A DNA stretch of 64,000 bases from Symbiodinium natans (lineage: Eukaryota > Sar > Dinophyceae > Suessiales > Symbiodiniaceae), in contig CAJNDS010000118.1 of the NCBI GenBank assembly GCA_905221605.1, positions 62,001-126,000 on the forward strand, in the 5' to 3' direction. Positions within the stretch are counted from its first letter, which is position 1; each line of letters opens with the position of its first letter. The notes under the pieces were generated by a model that saw only the letters and a program-made list of their open reading frames with translations, ran no database searches and was not told the DNA's origin. Shown piece after piece: positions 32,878-45,412 of this stretch. A program made the translations under genes and the position numbers.

Positions 32878-34130
32878 ATTTGTTATCCGCTTCCCTGGTT
32901 CTCTGGTCTCCTGGTCCTTTGGCCTCTTGGTCCTCTGCCCCTGGTCCTCTGCCCTCCAGGTAGTGCAGCATAGCGGGATCCCCAACCCAGACCTGACCCT
33001 TAAGCCTAAACTGATGAGGTTGGGGGGAGGGGAGGGAGCGGGAAACCGCAATTGATCTTCGCTTGCAGTTCTGCGGTCCGGCATGGTTGCAGTTCAGCTT
33101 GGTTCTCGCTCTCCTTGGCCCCCGCTACTCTGCACCTATCATCCTGGAAACTCATGCCCGTTGAGCACCTCCCCAGAGGTGTGAGGCGTGTCCCCCTCTC
33201 ACCCACCCCCTCCGCACTGCCCCTGCCTGTGAAGGGCCACCCCACCAAAGACTCCAGCAGAAAGAGCCTGAGACATGCTGGCAGATATGAGTACAAGAGT
33301 CCCACCCAGGCCCAAAGGTGTGGTTGTTCCTATGCCGAACAGCCCTGGAAGCGAGCGATGCGCAATGACCTGCCGAGCCTTTCTTGCTCCCGCAGTACAG
33401 CAAGCGCCTTTAGGGGTTGAGGGTGTCGAGGGCAGGGGGATTCGTGCGGGTGGTTGGCGGAAGCAGACCAGATCCTGGTCCATTTGTTCCAAACGCTTAT
33501 CGGCCGGAAGCCGAAGTGAGCTGCCCATCGTACCTCTGTTCAAGTCAGAAATTTTGGGAGGACTTGGAGCCCCGGCAACTGCCAAGCTCCTTCTTTGTTC
33601 AGCCTTGTATTTGCCGAGGAGGGCCAGGAGCTGCACCAAAGGAGGAGTGCTGCGCAGGCCAGGAGCACACATCCTCTTGCAGTTGTTCTTTGCAGGGCAT
33701 ATGTTGTGGTTTGCTTTTTTGAGCTGTTAGGACCAACTGGAGAAGCTTGAAGCAGAGCGCACAGGCACCGATTGTGCCTTTCCAAGCCGCGGGCAAGCTG
33801 GCCCCGGCTGTGTTTATTACAGTTATTAAAAGACGATCAAAAAGCATTTTTTCGGAACCTGTCGTGCTCGTGGGGTGCGCGGTCCGGCCCACAACAAAGA
33901 CATGCAAACAGCTCGTGACTCGAAGGCATCCGGCTGCTGGGTGGCAGGGCTGCTACGCTCCCAAGTGGCAGCGAAGGCCAAACACAGCAGCCAGTAACCT
34001 GGCAAGGTGTACCCTTCTGCTGTTCGTGGCCTGTGTTTCCTGCGTTCTTCCCTACTGCAAGTGTACTGTACATGGAGGACTTATTACTTCTAGGCTGCTA
34101 CGAGTAGATGGACGTGACATGACTGTTAAC
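32878..34130. other. No recognisable gene; pyrimidine-rich tandem patch
   Basis: CTGGTCCTCTGCC-type imperfect repeats occupy 32891-32960. Longer frames (33199-33672 -, 33275-33730 +) overlap each other and lack motifs. Confidence 0.3.
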
Positions 34131-34310
34131 CCGTGCAATAAGGACATAGTGCCTTGGCCGCGTTTGACGAGCATTCTTTGCAACACGTGTGCCAGCATTC
34201 ATGAAGTGTAAAGTGGCTTTGTAGCATATGCCCCTCTTCCAGTTGTAGGTGGGTGCGGCAGCAGGAATCGCATATGAACCCGGAACATAGCTCACAACTA
34301 CATGCCGTGG
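34131..34310 (-). CDS. Cys/His-rich exon, RING/B-box-like
   Basis: On the minus strand the segment reads CELCSGFICDSCCRTH, then a charged linker, then HECWHTCCKECSSNAAKALC and PYC. The spacing C-x2-C, C-x2-C, H and C-x-H-x2-C-x2-C-x9-C-P-x-C recalls tandem zinc-binding modules such as a B-box followed by the second half of a RING finger. A GT donor (ACGG/GTTAAC) ends it at 34131. A RING would make it a ubiquitin-ligase component, but the first half of a canonical RING is not visible. The neighbouring 34445-34774 stretch is coding-like on both strands and could not be assigned. Confidence 0.4.
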
Positions 34311-34774
34311 TTAGCATGACTGCTGGGCTCAGGTGTACTTCAATGCTGCTGGGCGCATCCTGGCGACGAGCCGGGCCACGCTCCTGCACTGTCGCTCGGT
34401 CACAACGACATGAGGCATGACATGAGGAACGTCATTCCTGGCCCCTAAATACGCTTTTGCGTCCGCCATGCCCTGCACTTGCAAGGCACAGGCTCAATGC
34501 TCGAGCGCTGGTTTGGTGCCGAGCTCAGCTTTGGTCTTCTTCCGCCACTGTCACTGCTGCCACACTGCAACCGAATCACAACGAACACTGGGAAGGTGGT
34601 GACTGGACTCTCCAGGAGAGCGACCTCGTTGGCAATGCCGTGCGCATTGACCAGGCCGTCTCGGAACCTGCATGCGTTTTGCCCCGGCAAGCTGACCCGC
34701 AGCAGGACTCCGAGACCTTCTCGTCTGTGCTGCAGATTCTGCGATATCATCGCATCTTCGGGCAGCTAGCCTAA

Positions 34775-36780
34775 TGTTCCAAGAATGTCTGAGCGCACCG
34801 AAAGACCAACAGACGTCAGACTTTCAAAAGAACCATCGCTTTTGAGTTGAGGCCGAGCTCCTTGCCTCTCGGGCAGCCCTGCCGGAAGGCAAAGCTCCCC
34901 GCTCTGCGGCAGGCCGTTGGGACGGAGTAGAAACCTCGGGCTGAAAGATTTGCGTTCTATAGTTCACTAGTTCGGAACTCGATCCGTCACTGGCCATTGC
35001 ACCGATCTGCCGACTACTTAAGCATGCGCAGTTTCCGATGGCATGGCGGCAGTGTTTCTTTTAACTGAGGTCGAGTCACCTCGACTCACATAAATACCTG
35101 CTCCTACGATGCTTGACAGGCCTTGTCCTACTTCCAGTTGGAGCAGGTGAAGGGACACGGAAAAGGCAACCTGTTTGGAAAGAGACCGGCAAAGTCCATT
35201 GAGACCCGATATGCACAGTTAGGTAACATGTCAGCCTTATGTCAATCTTGTACGCACACTGCTTATGCGTCAGACGTGGACATGATCATGCGTACGTCTT
35301 GCGTCAGAGGCTTCAAAGGCAAAGCCTCGCGGAGCGCTTCCGCCTGGTTGCGGCCAGAGTCGCAGCTTGACTCCATGAGAAGATGCGCGCACGAAGCATA
35401 CAAGGTGTGCAATGCGCATAATTTAGACTCCGGATTATTGTGACAGTGCTGGTGTGGTGCTAAGGCTGCACATCCCACGGCGTGAGGAGGCATCTCAGTC
35501 GCATGACTGGCAGGCGGGTACTTGTCTTCTTTCATCATTGTGAGTGCAGGTGTTTGAAGCCTCCTCCGATACCAACAGCCCTGTGAGATGGGAAGTTGCC
35601 GTCGAAGTTGCATTGTGAGTTATATGATGAAACCTTGCGAGGGTGACGTCTCTTGACGTGCATTCATCATCAAGATTCATCAGGCAAATCTGCTTGACAC
35701 ACACCACAAAGCAACTGGCGGAAGCTTCGTGCATGTTTAGTTAGAACTAGTTGCGCAACTCATGAGCTGGTGGTCTGAAGCTGCTGGCTCGTGTCACTGC
35801 TTCCGTTGTTGGCCGCGCAGCAGAGAATTGAGGCAGGTGCTCACAAGCACGTAGGGGGAGAAAAGTACTTTGAGTATGCATTTGCGCGAACCGAGACTCT
35901 GTTGCACGGCCAGAGAAACCCTTACGAAGCGCTTGAGCTGCATGATTCGCGATGTGTTTCAAGGAGCATTCAAAGTGAGATGCCTCAAGCTCTCGAAGTA
36001 GCCTGGTAGCACCCAGACCGTCTGGTCAAGGGTCAGGCTGCAAAATTGTAGGATGCTGCTGTTGCTCATGTTGCTTCCACACGGCGCATTCTCTAAACCT
36101 TGAAGGGTAGTTTCGGTTCCCCGCTGAAGTATCTGCGGTGGTGGGATGTAGCATGTATGCATCCGCAGTTGCAGTGGGATCAAGCTGAACATGACTTTCC
36201 GATATCAGAGAGCTCTCTTGCAGCATCTTGCAGCAAACAGTCCCCGTCCTGTAGAGGCGCTTTATAGGAGACCGAAAGAGCTACATTTAGGGGAGAGGCA
36301 CCATAAAGAGACACCGGGAAGAAGTCCTATCTTTGGGGAGTCTGACCGAGTACGGGAGGCAAAGCTGGCTTGCTCATGGCTGGCTCTGCGCTTTCTCTTG
36401 GTGACCTCAACGTCCTCCTGGCAGCCTGGTCAGGCAAATTTAGATGACTAGGAGCGTGAGGCTTTTTTCAGCCTTGACTCGTTACGCAAATTTAGGAAGT
36501 TTCTTTGGTGAGTGTAGATCACTTGAGGTTTTGTTCAGCACAAGCAAGCTTGGGTTTCATTTTGGCCCATCTACCTTGGCACCGCTCTGGACACAGGCTA
36601 AGGAGGTGTGGGGACTTGGCTGGGATGGTAGGGCTCAGGGGCAGTCTGAAAGAGCTCGATGCAAAGAAGGGATGGATGGCTACTTGCTGACTGCTTGAAC
36701 CAAGACGCTTCTTTGAGCAGGTTCTGTTTGTTTCAAGGGGGGAAAGGATGACTGACTGTTCCTCGATGTCATTAGCCGAG
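34775..36780. other. No recognisable gene
   Basis: Short frames only on both strands. Confidence 0.4.
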
Positions 36781-36938
36781 GTGCGGCATGGAGAGAGCCT
36801 CAACAATCCGCTGATGGCAAAAATATTTGCGCCGGTGGTGGACGAGGTCTGGGTTTCGACTGGGCCCAGCAACTTGCCAGTCTTCTCTGCTGCGTACTTT
36901 TTGCTCCCGTACCCCTGAGCTTACAAAACTTGCTTCAG
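36781..36938 (+). CDS. Histidine-phosphatase (PGAM-like) exons, partial
   Basis: The exon starting at 36781 after AGCCGAG reads VRHGESLNNPLMAKIF. RHGE-x2-N is the active-site signature of the histidine phosphatase superfamily; the His takes the phosphate. A GC donor follows at 36829. A second segment, about 36881-36938 after TT-GCCAG, ends SRTPELTKLAS, which would match the DP-x-LT-x-LG turn of the family, although the usual Asp and Gly are absent. The preceding beta strand and the second catalytic His were not found, so this may be a diverged gene or a fragment. Calls beyond the signature are tentative. Confidence 0.45.
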
Positions 36939-38430
36939 GGGAACCATGCCTGAGGACTGGGTTCCGCAAGCAAACTTTCCTGACCTGGCATCTTGAACAT
37001 GTCCTGAAGAGGCGCCGGCTTCGCTGCGGCGCCGTGAAGCCGAGGCCCGACGGCCAATGAGCTTGGAGCAGCCAGCTGCGTCAGGGACGCTGTGTGGGAT
37101 CGAAAGTGTTAAATGTCAGAATGGCCCTTGGTGGGCAGCACCGAGTGCGTATCTAGTCCCAGTATGATGGAAGCACGGCATTAGCAATCACAGGCACCAC
37201 TCAGGCCCTCGCAAAGGAAGGGACATGCCAGTCTTGCTCCCAGGCTGCAGCAGCTCTCCATACTCGCTGGCACTAGCAAAGGATTGGGACAGCTTTTCGC
37301 TGGTCTTGCAAGCCTTTGCTGAGAACCTCCAAGGCTGCACGGCAGGAATGCCCCGTGTGCCGAATCTTCTGCAGTGGCCCTCACGCCCTGCAAGTAGAGT
37401 CAGGACTGTCGCGGAAGTGTGGCCGGCGTGCTGTCGTGCTTGTCATGAAGCTGGACACACCGGAGCCGCCCAAACTCCGCTGCCCGGCTCGCGTACAGCT
37501 CCGCTCTCCCTACTACCGGTCTGCCACTCGGCGCCACTCGACATCGCTCGACTGTAAAGGCCCCAGAGTTGCGATCAATATGCTTCTTCAACCCATGGCC
37601 TCCACCTGCCAGATACTTTGCACGTGCCTCCAATGTCAGCCAAGGCGTCTCCTTCGATTCCTCAATGACACACGTTGTGATACTACGTCACGAGGTGTTG
37701 ACTATGTGATGACTTTGAGCTTCTGAGTCGCCACTTCTGGATCTTCTGGTAACTTGCTGCTTTTTGTACTCGACCATCTCGACCATCTCGACCATCTCGA
37801 CCATCTCGACCATCTCGACCATCTCGACCACCTCGACCATGGCCACGTGGCATGGTGGATGCCTCGCGAACAAGTCCCTCCATCCTCCATGCCCACTCCT
37901 CCCGTGCACGCATTGCCGCTCGAGCGCTAGCGCAACAGGCCCGATTTTCCCCCACCATACAACTTGCTTGCAACCGCTGACTGCCACGAGCCTGAATACT
38001 CTCATACCCGCAGCAACTCAGCGACGACCAAGCCCATTTCGACTCTGTTCTTTGCGTTGGAGTTCAGTGACATCTTCATTGGCTTACCAAGTGAGACTAT
38101 GCTGCCAAAGTTGTAAAGGCAGCGACCCTGAATTGTCCAATTGCTCGGTAGATGGTAAGGGTGATTCTGGCTACTCGGGTTTCCACCATGCTGTGCGTAT
38201 CCGTAAGCAGAGACACTTCGTTTACATCTCAAATGCCCAAATGTGGCCACAGGCACGTTGGCTGGCTGAGCGTCATTCGGATCCTGCACTCACCACCAGA
38301 GGTGGGGTTTGCAGTACTGGCAGTGTGCAGACATCTGCCCAAACTATACTCAAATGGTTCCATGCGTAGGCCTGATTGGGCACAGCGGAAGAGAGTCCTA
38401 GGCATCCCCCTGAAAGGCCCCTCAGAGGTG
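36939..38430. other. Unrecognised stretch with a 9-bp minisatellite
   Basis: A + frame around 36990-37170 ends VPV at TGA and is mildly coding-like. The 9-bp array is listed separately. Nothing else is supported. Confidence 0.3.
37769..37840. repeat. 9-bp minisatellite (CTCGACCAT)8
   Basis: Eight head-to-tail copies; the seventh has CCAC for CCAT. Because 9 is a multiple of three, every frame stays open across it (for example STI, RDG or VEM repeats), which explains the long frames on both strands here. Confidence 0.95.
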
Positions 38431-38431
38431 G

Positions 38432-38579
38432 GCCCCTTGAAGGTGTGGAAGAAGCTGAAGATCTTGCGAAAGCATCGGCGCCAATGCTGCTGAGGCAAAA
38501 GATGTGTGCTGTAGTCGCACGTCCTTACACGGCACTGCTCCATGACCAGCTTTGGGAAGGTCAGCTGGAAGCCGATTGA
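38432..38579 (+). CDS. Coding-like exon, unknown
   Basis: The reading LEGVEEAEDLAKASAPMLLR followed by ARPYTALLHDQLWEGQ is charged and helical, ending at TGA 38577-38579 or at a GGTCAG splice site. No family is recognised. Confidence 0.25.
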
Positions 38580-41500
38580 TCAGGGTTTTTGTGTCGCCAT
38601 TCATGAGAACGTCTCTCAGCTTCACGAAGGGGAACTTGCCGCAAAGTCACTGATGGTTTCTAATTGGAGTGGCAACAAGACAGGAACATCCAGATGCCTT
38701 GGCCTAGGCTTCAGACAGCCATGCCCCTGGCTCAGGCGATGACACGTCCAGAACTCAATAGGAGCGGCGAGCCCCAGTAGAAGCATTGCCCTTGGTTGAA
38801 GATGGTTGCGGGGTGTACTTGGTCTAAACGGGCTAGCCTGAGAAATCCTCAGCTTTCCGCAAGGCACATGAGGTGGACAACTAAGTTAGATTGATGGAGC
38901 AGTTGGAGGATACATAGATCTTTAGCCGTTGCAGGCCCTGGGCTCTTCCTGTTCGGTGGAGGTGCATCCAGACCTTTTTGAGGTGGAACAAGTGCACAGC
39001 ACCCTTTCACACGGCTTTCTCCATGTCCATTTTTGTTCTACATTTTTTCGTTGCCTTCACCTTTACGCAAGCAAGTGAAGGTTGGCGGCGTCTACATCGA
39101 GCGGCATGGCCAGCGAGATGGTCCTGGAGAGTGCTTGGGTGCCAAGGATATTGAGCCTTTTCAGCATTTCCACCGTCGCACCGGTCATCTGATAACCTTC
39201 CGACGTGGAACAGAGTGTGAGCAGAGTGTGAGCACATTGGCCCAGGAGCGCCTTTTCCCAGGCTTCGTCACCAAGCGGCTTCCGCAGAGCCCAGGCCTCC
39301 CTCGGCTCACACCAAATATACCGCAAGAAGAGCTGCTGCGGAAGTGTTACACGGAAGCGCTCTGCGGAGCTCTCTCCTTTTTTCTTCTTGCGGGGGGAGC
39401 TCTCTCTCTCTCTCTCTGTTCTGCGGAGCTCTCTCTTCTGCGCAGGAGGCTGGTACCGGGCATCCTGGGAGAGCGACGCGGCAGCGCGGCAGCGTGCCGC
39501 GCAGATCGCCGCGGGGCTTGGAATTTTAGCAGGCAAAAAGTCGGAGAGCTGCCGAAAACATCCGGAGGCTTCAACAGAGATAACAAGAGATAACGGCGGC
39601 TCGGCTCCCACAATCACATGCAGCCTAGGCAAGATGGCTTCGGTCCGCAGAGTTGCGAAAGGCGGAGTGGCTCTTATTACACGTGGGTTGACAGGGGCGG
39701 GGTCGGGATGTTGGAGGTGATCTTTACCCGATGGGCCGTTTGCAATGAGGATGAAATCAATGCAATCTTACCTCCTGTTACAATAGGGCAAACTGATGCA
39801 ATGAGACATGCTGACTGTTTCAGAACAAGTGTTGGAAAAGCCAGAAGAAAGCAAGGAGAAGAGGCAGAAGAAGCAAGAGAGCAACAAGAGCACAACAAGA
39901 TCGAAACAAGGAGTCTCTGTTGGGGAGAGAGGTGTTTTCTCTCGCAGTGTTCGTCAACCATCGTAAGAGTGCAGCCCGTTATGACTGCAAGAAGTAGAGC
40001 GGGAGCTTGCGACCTTTACACTTCTTTGCTCATCGGTTTCAAACTTGCGATGACTAGTTAATATGACTGCAGTCCAGAGCTTGCTCTGCTTTGGTTTCCT
40101 CGCCCTTCCCATAGGCTCCAGGGCTTATGTTCAGTGCTGTGCACTTCTAGCAGGGTTGGCTTAGAAGATGCTTAGAAGTGAGGCATGGCGCACCCTGGCC
40201 AGCATAAGTGTGGAGGCTGCAGACGACGAGCGCCTGCAGACGACGAGCACCTCTTGGGTAGTTCTGGTGATTCATGGCCACCTCATCGACCTCCTGCTAA
40301 AAGCCTTGCTGGGCATCGTAACTGGGCGGCCAAATGGGGAGTTTGGCAGAGGGCTGGGGGTTCAAGCTGACATACTTGCCTCTGTTGAGCTTCACCCAAC
40401 AGCAAATGTATTTCGGGTTTGTGGACGGGACGAGGTTGACGACATCTCTGTGGATCAGCCCAACACGAACGTTTTGGCTGAGCGTCCTGTGGCTCCTCGC
40501 TCGCAGCATGTTGTAGAGCATCTTCCGCGATACTGCACACCGGGGCAGCCTGCGTGCGTTCTTCACAGGCAGCGTTGTCAAATCAAACCGCTCGCGAGGG
40601 CATCTGATTCTTAGTGAAATATTTGGTGGTTTCCGGAGCTTAAACAACACATTTTGTTTCGACCGGTAGTGACGGCAGCGTCATGCAGTCAGTCGCTTCA
40701 TGGTGTCCCATTTTGTTGCAAGGTGTTCTTCACACCAAATGCGGCTACTGCCCACGTCTCGATACGCCGAGATGGCGGAGCTGCTGGTTGGCAAAGAACG
40801 TCTTACACATGCAGTGGATCGATGGAAGTGCGTAATGATTGGCGTGCCGCTGTCGTGCCGCTGTATATCTTGAGTTGTAGTGTGGCCTGCATGCCTGAGG
40901 TGGCAATCCACCACGTTGGCCGAAGAGCTCCGAGCCAGAGCACGCTGAGCAAACTCTGAGAAAAAAGAATGGCGCTCCTTGTTTCTGTGAGATCTCTTGG
41001 CAGTTGGACCAGCGAAAGGACACCAGATTCCAACGCGTTTCAATTGCCGCGCAGGGTATCTACCACAGCGGCAAGAGCGGCAAGTCATCAGGCCCTGCTG
41101 TGTTGGAGAACCTGGTGACAAACCGTTGCGCTGAATGTCACTATCAGAGGCCTGCATCTGTTCCTCAGCTCGACCTGGATAAAGTTCAGCCGGAGCCCGG
41201 TACCAGCTTGCATTGCCATGTGCGTGCAGGATTTGTGCAAAGCCTTGCTAGTTATGTTGCAGAGCCAGAGAAGCAGGTTTGTGTGTAGCCCAGATTTACT
41301 GATAGTGAGGCAGCACATAGAAGAAGATGATGAACAGGAGCAGGAGGAAGAGGCTGACAGCACCGGCTGAAAGACCTTCAAAGGTTTCGGTGGGGATTCT
41401 CGCTTCGTTGGGTCTCGTCTCGGATTAATCTATGGTAGGCAGCTTAGTTGGCCTTGATGCACCTGATGCACTAGCATTTTTTGGTGGCTGGGTTGTGTAG

Positions 41501-42045
41501 TGTTCTCTGCTTGGGGTGGCAGAGAGGTTGCTGGTTCCAGGATGCGTCCTCTCTCTTCCAGCCCTGGGGCTCCGTTTTTAAATGCTCTAAGCAGCTACAG
41601 ACAGGGGGGCGGTGGGGGGCGGAAGCTAAGATCTGCACTGGGGGCAGACCGGCCCTGACCTTCAACAGGGGAGAAGGGTGGATGGATCTATGCTAGGTTC
41701 TCCGTACTATCGAACCCGCGGCGATAGACTGAATGACACAATGCTTGCCAGAAGATCAGTATAAACTATCCACAGCCGAACGATTCTACCTCTCATCATA
41801 CAGCTCAACATCTTTGGGAACTTACGGGCATGCAGTGGTCTTTCATGCGCTCCGAAGCAGTGGGCCCTAGTCACTTTGGCATTTTCTCATCTGGCTGTTG
41901 TAGAGAGTAAGTGCAAGTCGTCATGTCGTCAGGTAGTGATGGAGCAAGAGGCGGAGGCACACCCCGTCACGAGTGGACTGTTGGCTTTTTCGGTGGTGTT
42001 GTCCGAAAGTGTCGAGCACACAAAACGAATGCTTCCGCTATTGCA
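38580..42045. other. Long stretch with ambiguous frames, no named gene
   Basis: Around 39063-39632 and 40168-40650 both strands hold long, protein-like frames (for example minus MTGATVEMLKRLNILGTQAL next to a GTAAAG donor; plus GGVYIERHGQRDGPGE). I could not decide the strand. A CT-rich patch at 39395-39435 is low complexity. A + frame 41004-41288 has a CAECHY motif but no known fold. Confidence 0.3.
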
Positions 42046-42138
42046 GGATGGCCATGCCTCGGGACCTGTTTACGCAGGAGACTATTCTGGAGTATTTTCG
42101 GCTTATCTTGAAACATGGACAGTTTGACCATTCAAAGT
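42046..42138 (+). CDS. Coding-like exon, unknown
   Basis: After TTGCAG the segment reads MAMPRDLFTQETILEYFRLI followed by LKHGQFDHSK, up to a possible donor near 42138. The composition is clearly protein-like. The upstream + frame (41876-42127) is in another phase. No family is recognised. Confidence 0.3.
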
Positions 42139-42143
42139 GTGTT

Positions 42144-42960
42144 TTAATTACTTCTATGAAGTAAAGCCCTGCCCAAGCCGCGGGTTGCGGATGCTAGGCA
42201 CAAGTTGTTCCGCTGTTTGGCAGCTGTGAGTTGCTGCATCCAGGACAGAGGGAGTCTCAGCCTGAGACGAATGTGGAAGAGGAGGGCTTCTAACATCTTC
42301 CAGAGCCCTGATTTGGGGATCTCCCTCTGCATGCCTGTTTGGAAAGCAATGCGCCTCACCGCAGATGCAGCCTGTGAAAGTTGAAAGGCATCATGTCTCG
42401 CGCGAGCTGCGGCCAGGCTTGCAGGGGCGGGGCATGAGGTCTTCATAGGCTTTGGGATTCGGAGACCTGGGTGGTCAGAGCATCCTGGACTCTATCTAGC
42501 ACGTGCATGCTTGATGAGCAGACGTCATTGTTCAGCAGAAGACGCAGCGAACGCATTCATCAAGTTGCCTAGAAGGCGACATGCCCATGGACCTTGGAAC
42601 ACCGCGTCTGGACCCCGCGGAGGAGGAAAGGCTTCCCTAATGGAAGGTTTCAGTAAGGCGATGTTGACGGTTGTGGCACCTGCATGAAAGGTCTGCGCAG
42701 TGACCAGTGGCAAAAAAGGTGATGGGGATTCTTGAACAGACTCGGTCAGCAGCATTCTATTCCTAGCCTAATTGTGACTGGTCTTTGCCTGCCTTCCATC
42801 TGCAGCCCAAATAAAGGATGACCTGAGACGCATCTTTGATGCCTGTGACAGAGAAGGCAGGGTCTTGAATGCTTGAACTGAGGCACCCAGCATAATATTG
42901 GTATGGTTCTTCAATAAACCTGTGACAGGTGATGGCACCATGAACAAGCACGCCACCGAG
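42144..42960 (-). CDS. Unknown minus-strand protein, possible exons
   Basis: Three minus-strand segments look coding: 42763-42951 (DPAFSVTGIKDASQVILYLG), 42525-42755 (FLPLVTAQTFHAGATTVNIA) and 42144-42446 (GLWKMLEALLFHIRLRLRLP). They lie in order and could be exons of one gene, but the joins were not fitted and no family is known. Confidence 0.3.
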
Positions 42961-43757
42961 TATCCAAGCTCATCGTGCCAGAAGTTTAGCTAAGTGGCTT
43001 GTGAGCCTGTGGATGATCAGCACCAGGTGGGAGCTCATCCGTCTCTGCCAGGAAAGAGTGGCCCTCAGACACAGCAGTTCATGATATTTGTTGCTTAGCT
43101 TCGTTTCGATGGTTTCCGTTTGAGGATGCTCGCAGGAGGAATGCTGGACACAAGCTTTCGGTAGGCGAATCTCAAAGCTCCTGACATACTGAACATGACA
43201 GGGCCTGCTCTCGCTGATTTCTTCGGCATGTCGCAGCAGGACCACTGTGATCAGCAGATGTGGTCGAAGCATGTGATGTGCTGCAGACGAAATGGGCCAA
43301 CGTCCGACGATGTACTTACGTGTAGCCATTGGAGCCTTCGCTGGTTTCCTTTGTAGTAGGGGTAGAGCCAGCCAGACCTGCAGCACTCCTGGACCCACTA
43401 CATTCATCTTTAGACCAGCTTGCACAGTTCTGGATCCTGGACTACATCAGCATGCTGTAGCATGCCTGTGGTCCCACCATGGCGGCCTCTGTAGATGCTC
43501 AACACGTGGAGAAGTGGACTTCCTTCTTCCAAAATGATGGGAATTGGCGGCTGTGGTGCCGGCAGCATGTTGGAGACTGGGCTGAGTCATGGTACTACGT
43601 GTAGGGAACATCGACAGTATATACAGAAAACTATCTATCGCGTCCAAAACAGCCATGTTCAGCGTGCTTTCCTTCAGTTTGTAATTTTCCGTTAGGCTTT
43701 GGCTTCACCTGGATTCCTTACCTTGGCTTTGACTTCACCTGAATTTCTCAACCTCAG

Positions 43758-44377
43758 GCTATGAGGGCCTCTACCAGGATCGCTGCAGCTACCTGATTTT
43801 CGCAAAGGACCTCCAGGGTGTCGCAGCAGCGCTGACGCAAGACCCAAAGGTGGTGGGGGAGTGCATACCCTTCCCGGATTTTGCGGGTGAGGAGTATCGA
43901 TCCTTCGTGCGGAGGCATCCGGAGATGCTTTGTGACAGCGACAGCGGCAGCGACAGGGAAGATGAGGATTTCCGAGATTTCTCTCTTCCAGGACAACAGT
44001 CACGGTTCATGGAAGCCATACGCGAGGAATCTTACAAGAATGTCTTGGATGTTCTGTGTACACATCTTTCCGACCGCGATTCAGAGGGTAACTTTTGCAC
44101 TCTTCAGGAGCTATCTCCTCAAGACTTCCCCGATGTATCTCCGAAGTCGCCCCTGTCAAAACTTGCAAATTTGCGACGAAAGTTGTTTGTGAAGGTACTA
44201 ACAGGTCCTGGCTCACGCTTTGGAAAGAGCGTCGCGGAGATGATTGTTAGCTTCCTGTATCCGCCGCAAGCAGCTGCCGTAGTCCTGCAAGAAGAGCGAC
44301 TGACACTTTGGCAAGCCTGTTCTTCATTCAGTCCCTCGTCAATACGGAAACATGCAAAATCGAAATCTGGCACATGA
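43758..44377 (+). CDS. Acidic unknown protein, large exon
   Basis: This is one of the longest clean non-transposon reading frames. It opens after an ACCTCAG acceptor and runs 206 codons to TGA 44375-44377. It starts YEGLYQDRCSYLIFAKDLQG, has an acidic patch (DSDSGSDREDEDF), an EELSP-type acidic middle, and a basic, Ser-rich C-terminus. For a dinoflagellate, this is an unusually long uninterrupted exon in a window where named genes have exons near 40 bases. Just upstream, 43696-43757 holds a short CTTCACCTG-type repeat. No domain is recognised. Confidence 0.45.
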
Positions 44378-44479
44378 GACCTGTCGAAGAAAATGTCCAT
44401 CAACACGGTAGTTGACCCGATGAGCGTTGCAGTTGCTATTGCTTCTCACGTGTGATTCTCCCTGCTAAGGTTTCGGCAA

Positions 44480-44951
44480 AGCCCGTTCGATCTTTGTGTT
44501 GGGGCGCTCGCATGGGCATGCTTTGCGACGACTGTGCGATGACGACTCACTGAGAGCTTTGTGTGAGCCGGAGAACGAGATGCCTGGCTGGTTGAGTTCT
44601 TTCAAAAGCCACATGGGTGACGGGTCGCTTGTCTTTAGTAAACTCCTGAATCCCACCAGCGACTCCAGGCAACCCCGTGATCCCCAAGAGACATGAGGTC
44701 CTTGAACGTATTTAGGGGGCAAGACGTCTAAATCCCGTTGCGTTTCCAAGTTCTCCCCAAGGCTCGCAACCCTTAGCGACGGGGAACTCGCCGCCATGCT
44801 GGGGGTCCTGTACCGGAAGGGCCATTTCCGCAGCCTCACCGTCGCAGCAGCTGTGTCCCAGCGCGTTCTCAGTCTCCGTCCGAGACGAGGTCCGAGCATC
44901 ATGGAGTGGCTGCGACGCGGTGCAAAACGAAAGGAAGCAAGCTGCGGGTAG
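44480..44951 (+). CDS. Unknown protein, two coding-like exons
   Basis: Segment 44480-44698 follows GGCAAAG and reads ARSIFVLGRSHGHALRRLCD, ending at TGA. Segment 44760-44951 reads LSDGELAAMLGVLYRKGHFR and SLTVAAAVSQRVLSLRPRRG, ending at TAG. Both have strong coding character on the + strand. They may be exons of one gene or belong with the exon at 43758-44377. No family is recognised. Confidence 0.4.
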
Positions 44952-45094
44952 AAGAATTTAAGTCAGTTTGCTGCTACTGCTGTTGGGTGAAGTTTTCTAT
45001 TGCCGCGGCGACGATTCGCAAACCCGCCATAGGATCCCACTACTGCCATGCCGCTAGCCCCACTACTCGTTTTTCCTTGGGGCAATTTTTGCCC

Positions 45095-45226
45095 AGAACT
45101 ACAACTACTAGTACTACTACGACGACAACTGCGACACGACGACAACTGCGACGACAACAGCGACGACTTCGAGTGCACGCTTACAACTACGATTGTCGCT
45201 CTCCTACTACAACAACAACAACAACA

Positions 45227-45299
<73 letters not shown>

Positions 45300-45328
45300 C
45301 GACTACTACTACCACTACTACTACTACA

Positions 45329-45409
<81 letters not shown>

Positions 45410-45412
45410 TTT
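45095..45412. repeat. (ACT)n trinucleotide array with CGA/CAA blocks
   Basis: Units of ACT, CGA-CAA and AAC lead into a nearly pure ACT/CTA run of about 190 bases. This is the same AGT/CGT sequence class as the array at 7928, in the opposite orientation. Frames of Thr, Leu or Tyr runs here are artefacts. Confidence 0.95.

Noticed and set aside
34445-34774. Protein-like frames on both strands
   Set aside because: Plus (ESDLVGNAVRIDQAVSEPA) and minus (FRDGLVNAHGIANEVALLES) readings are equally convincing, so neither was called.
37683-38005. Repeated GRD and VEM frames
   Set aside because: A 9-bp repeat keeps all frames open on both strands; no domain surrounds it.
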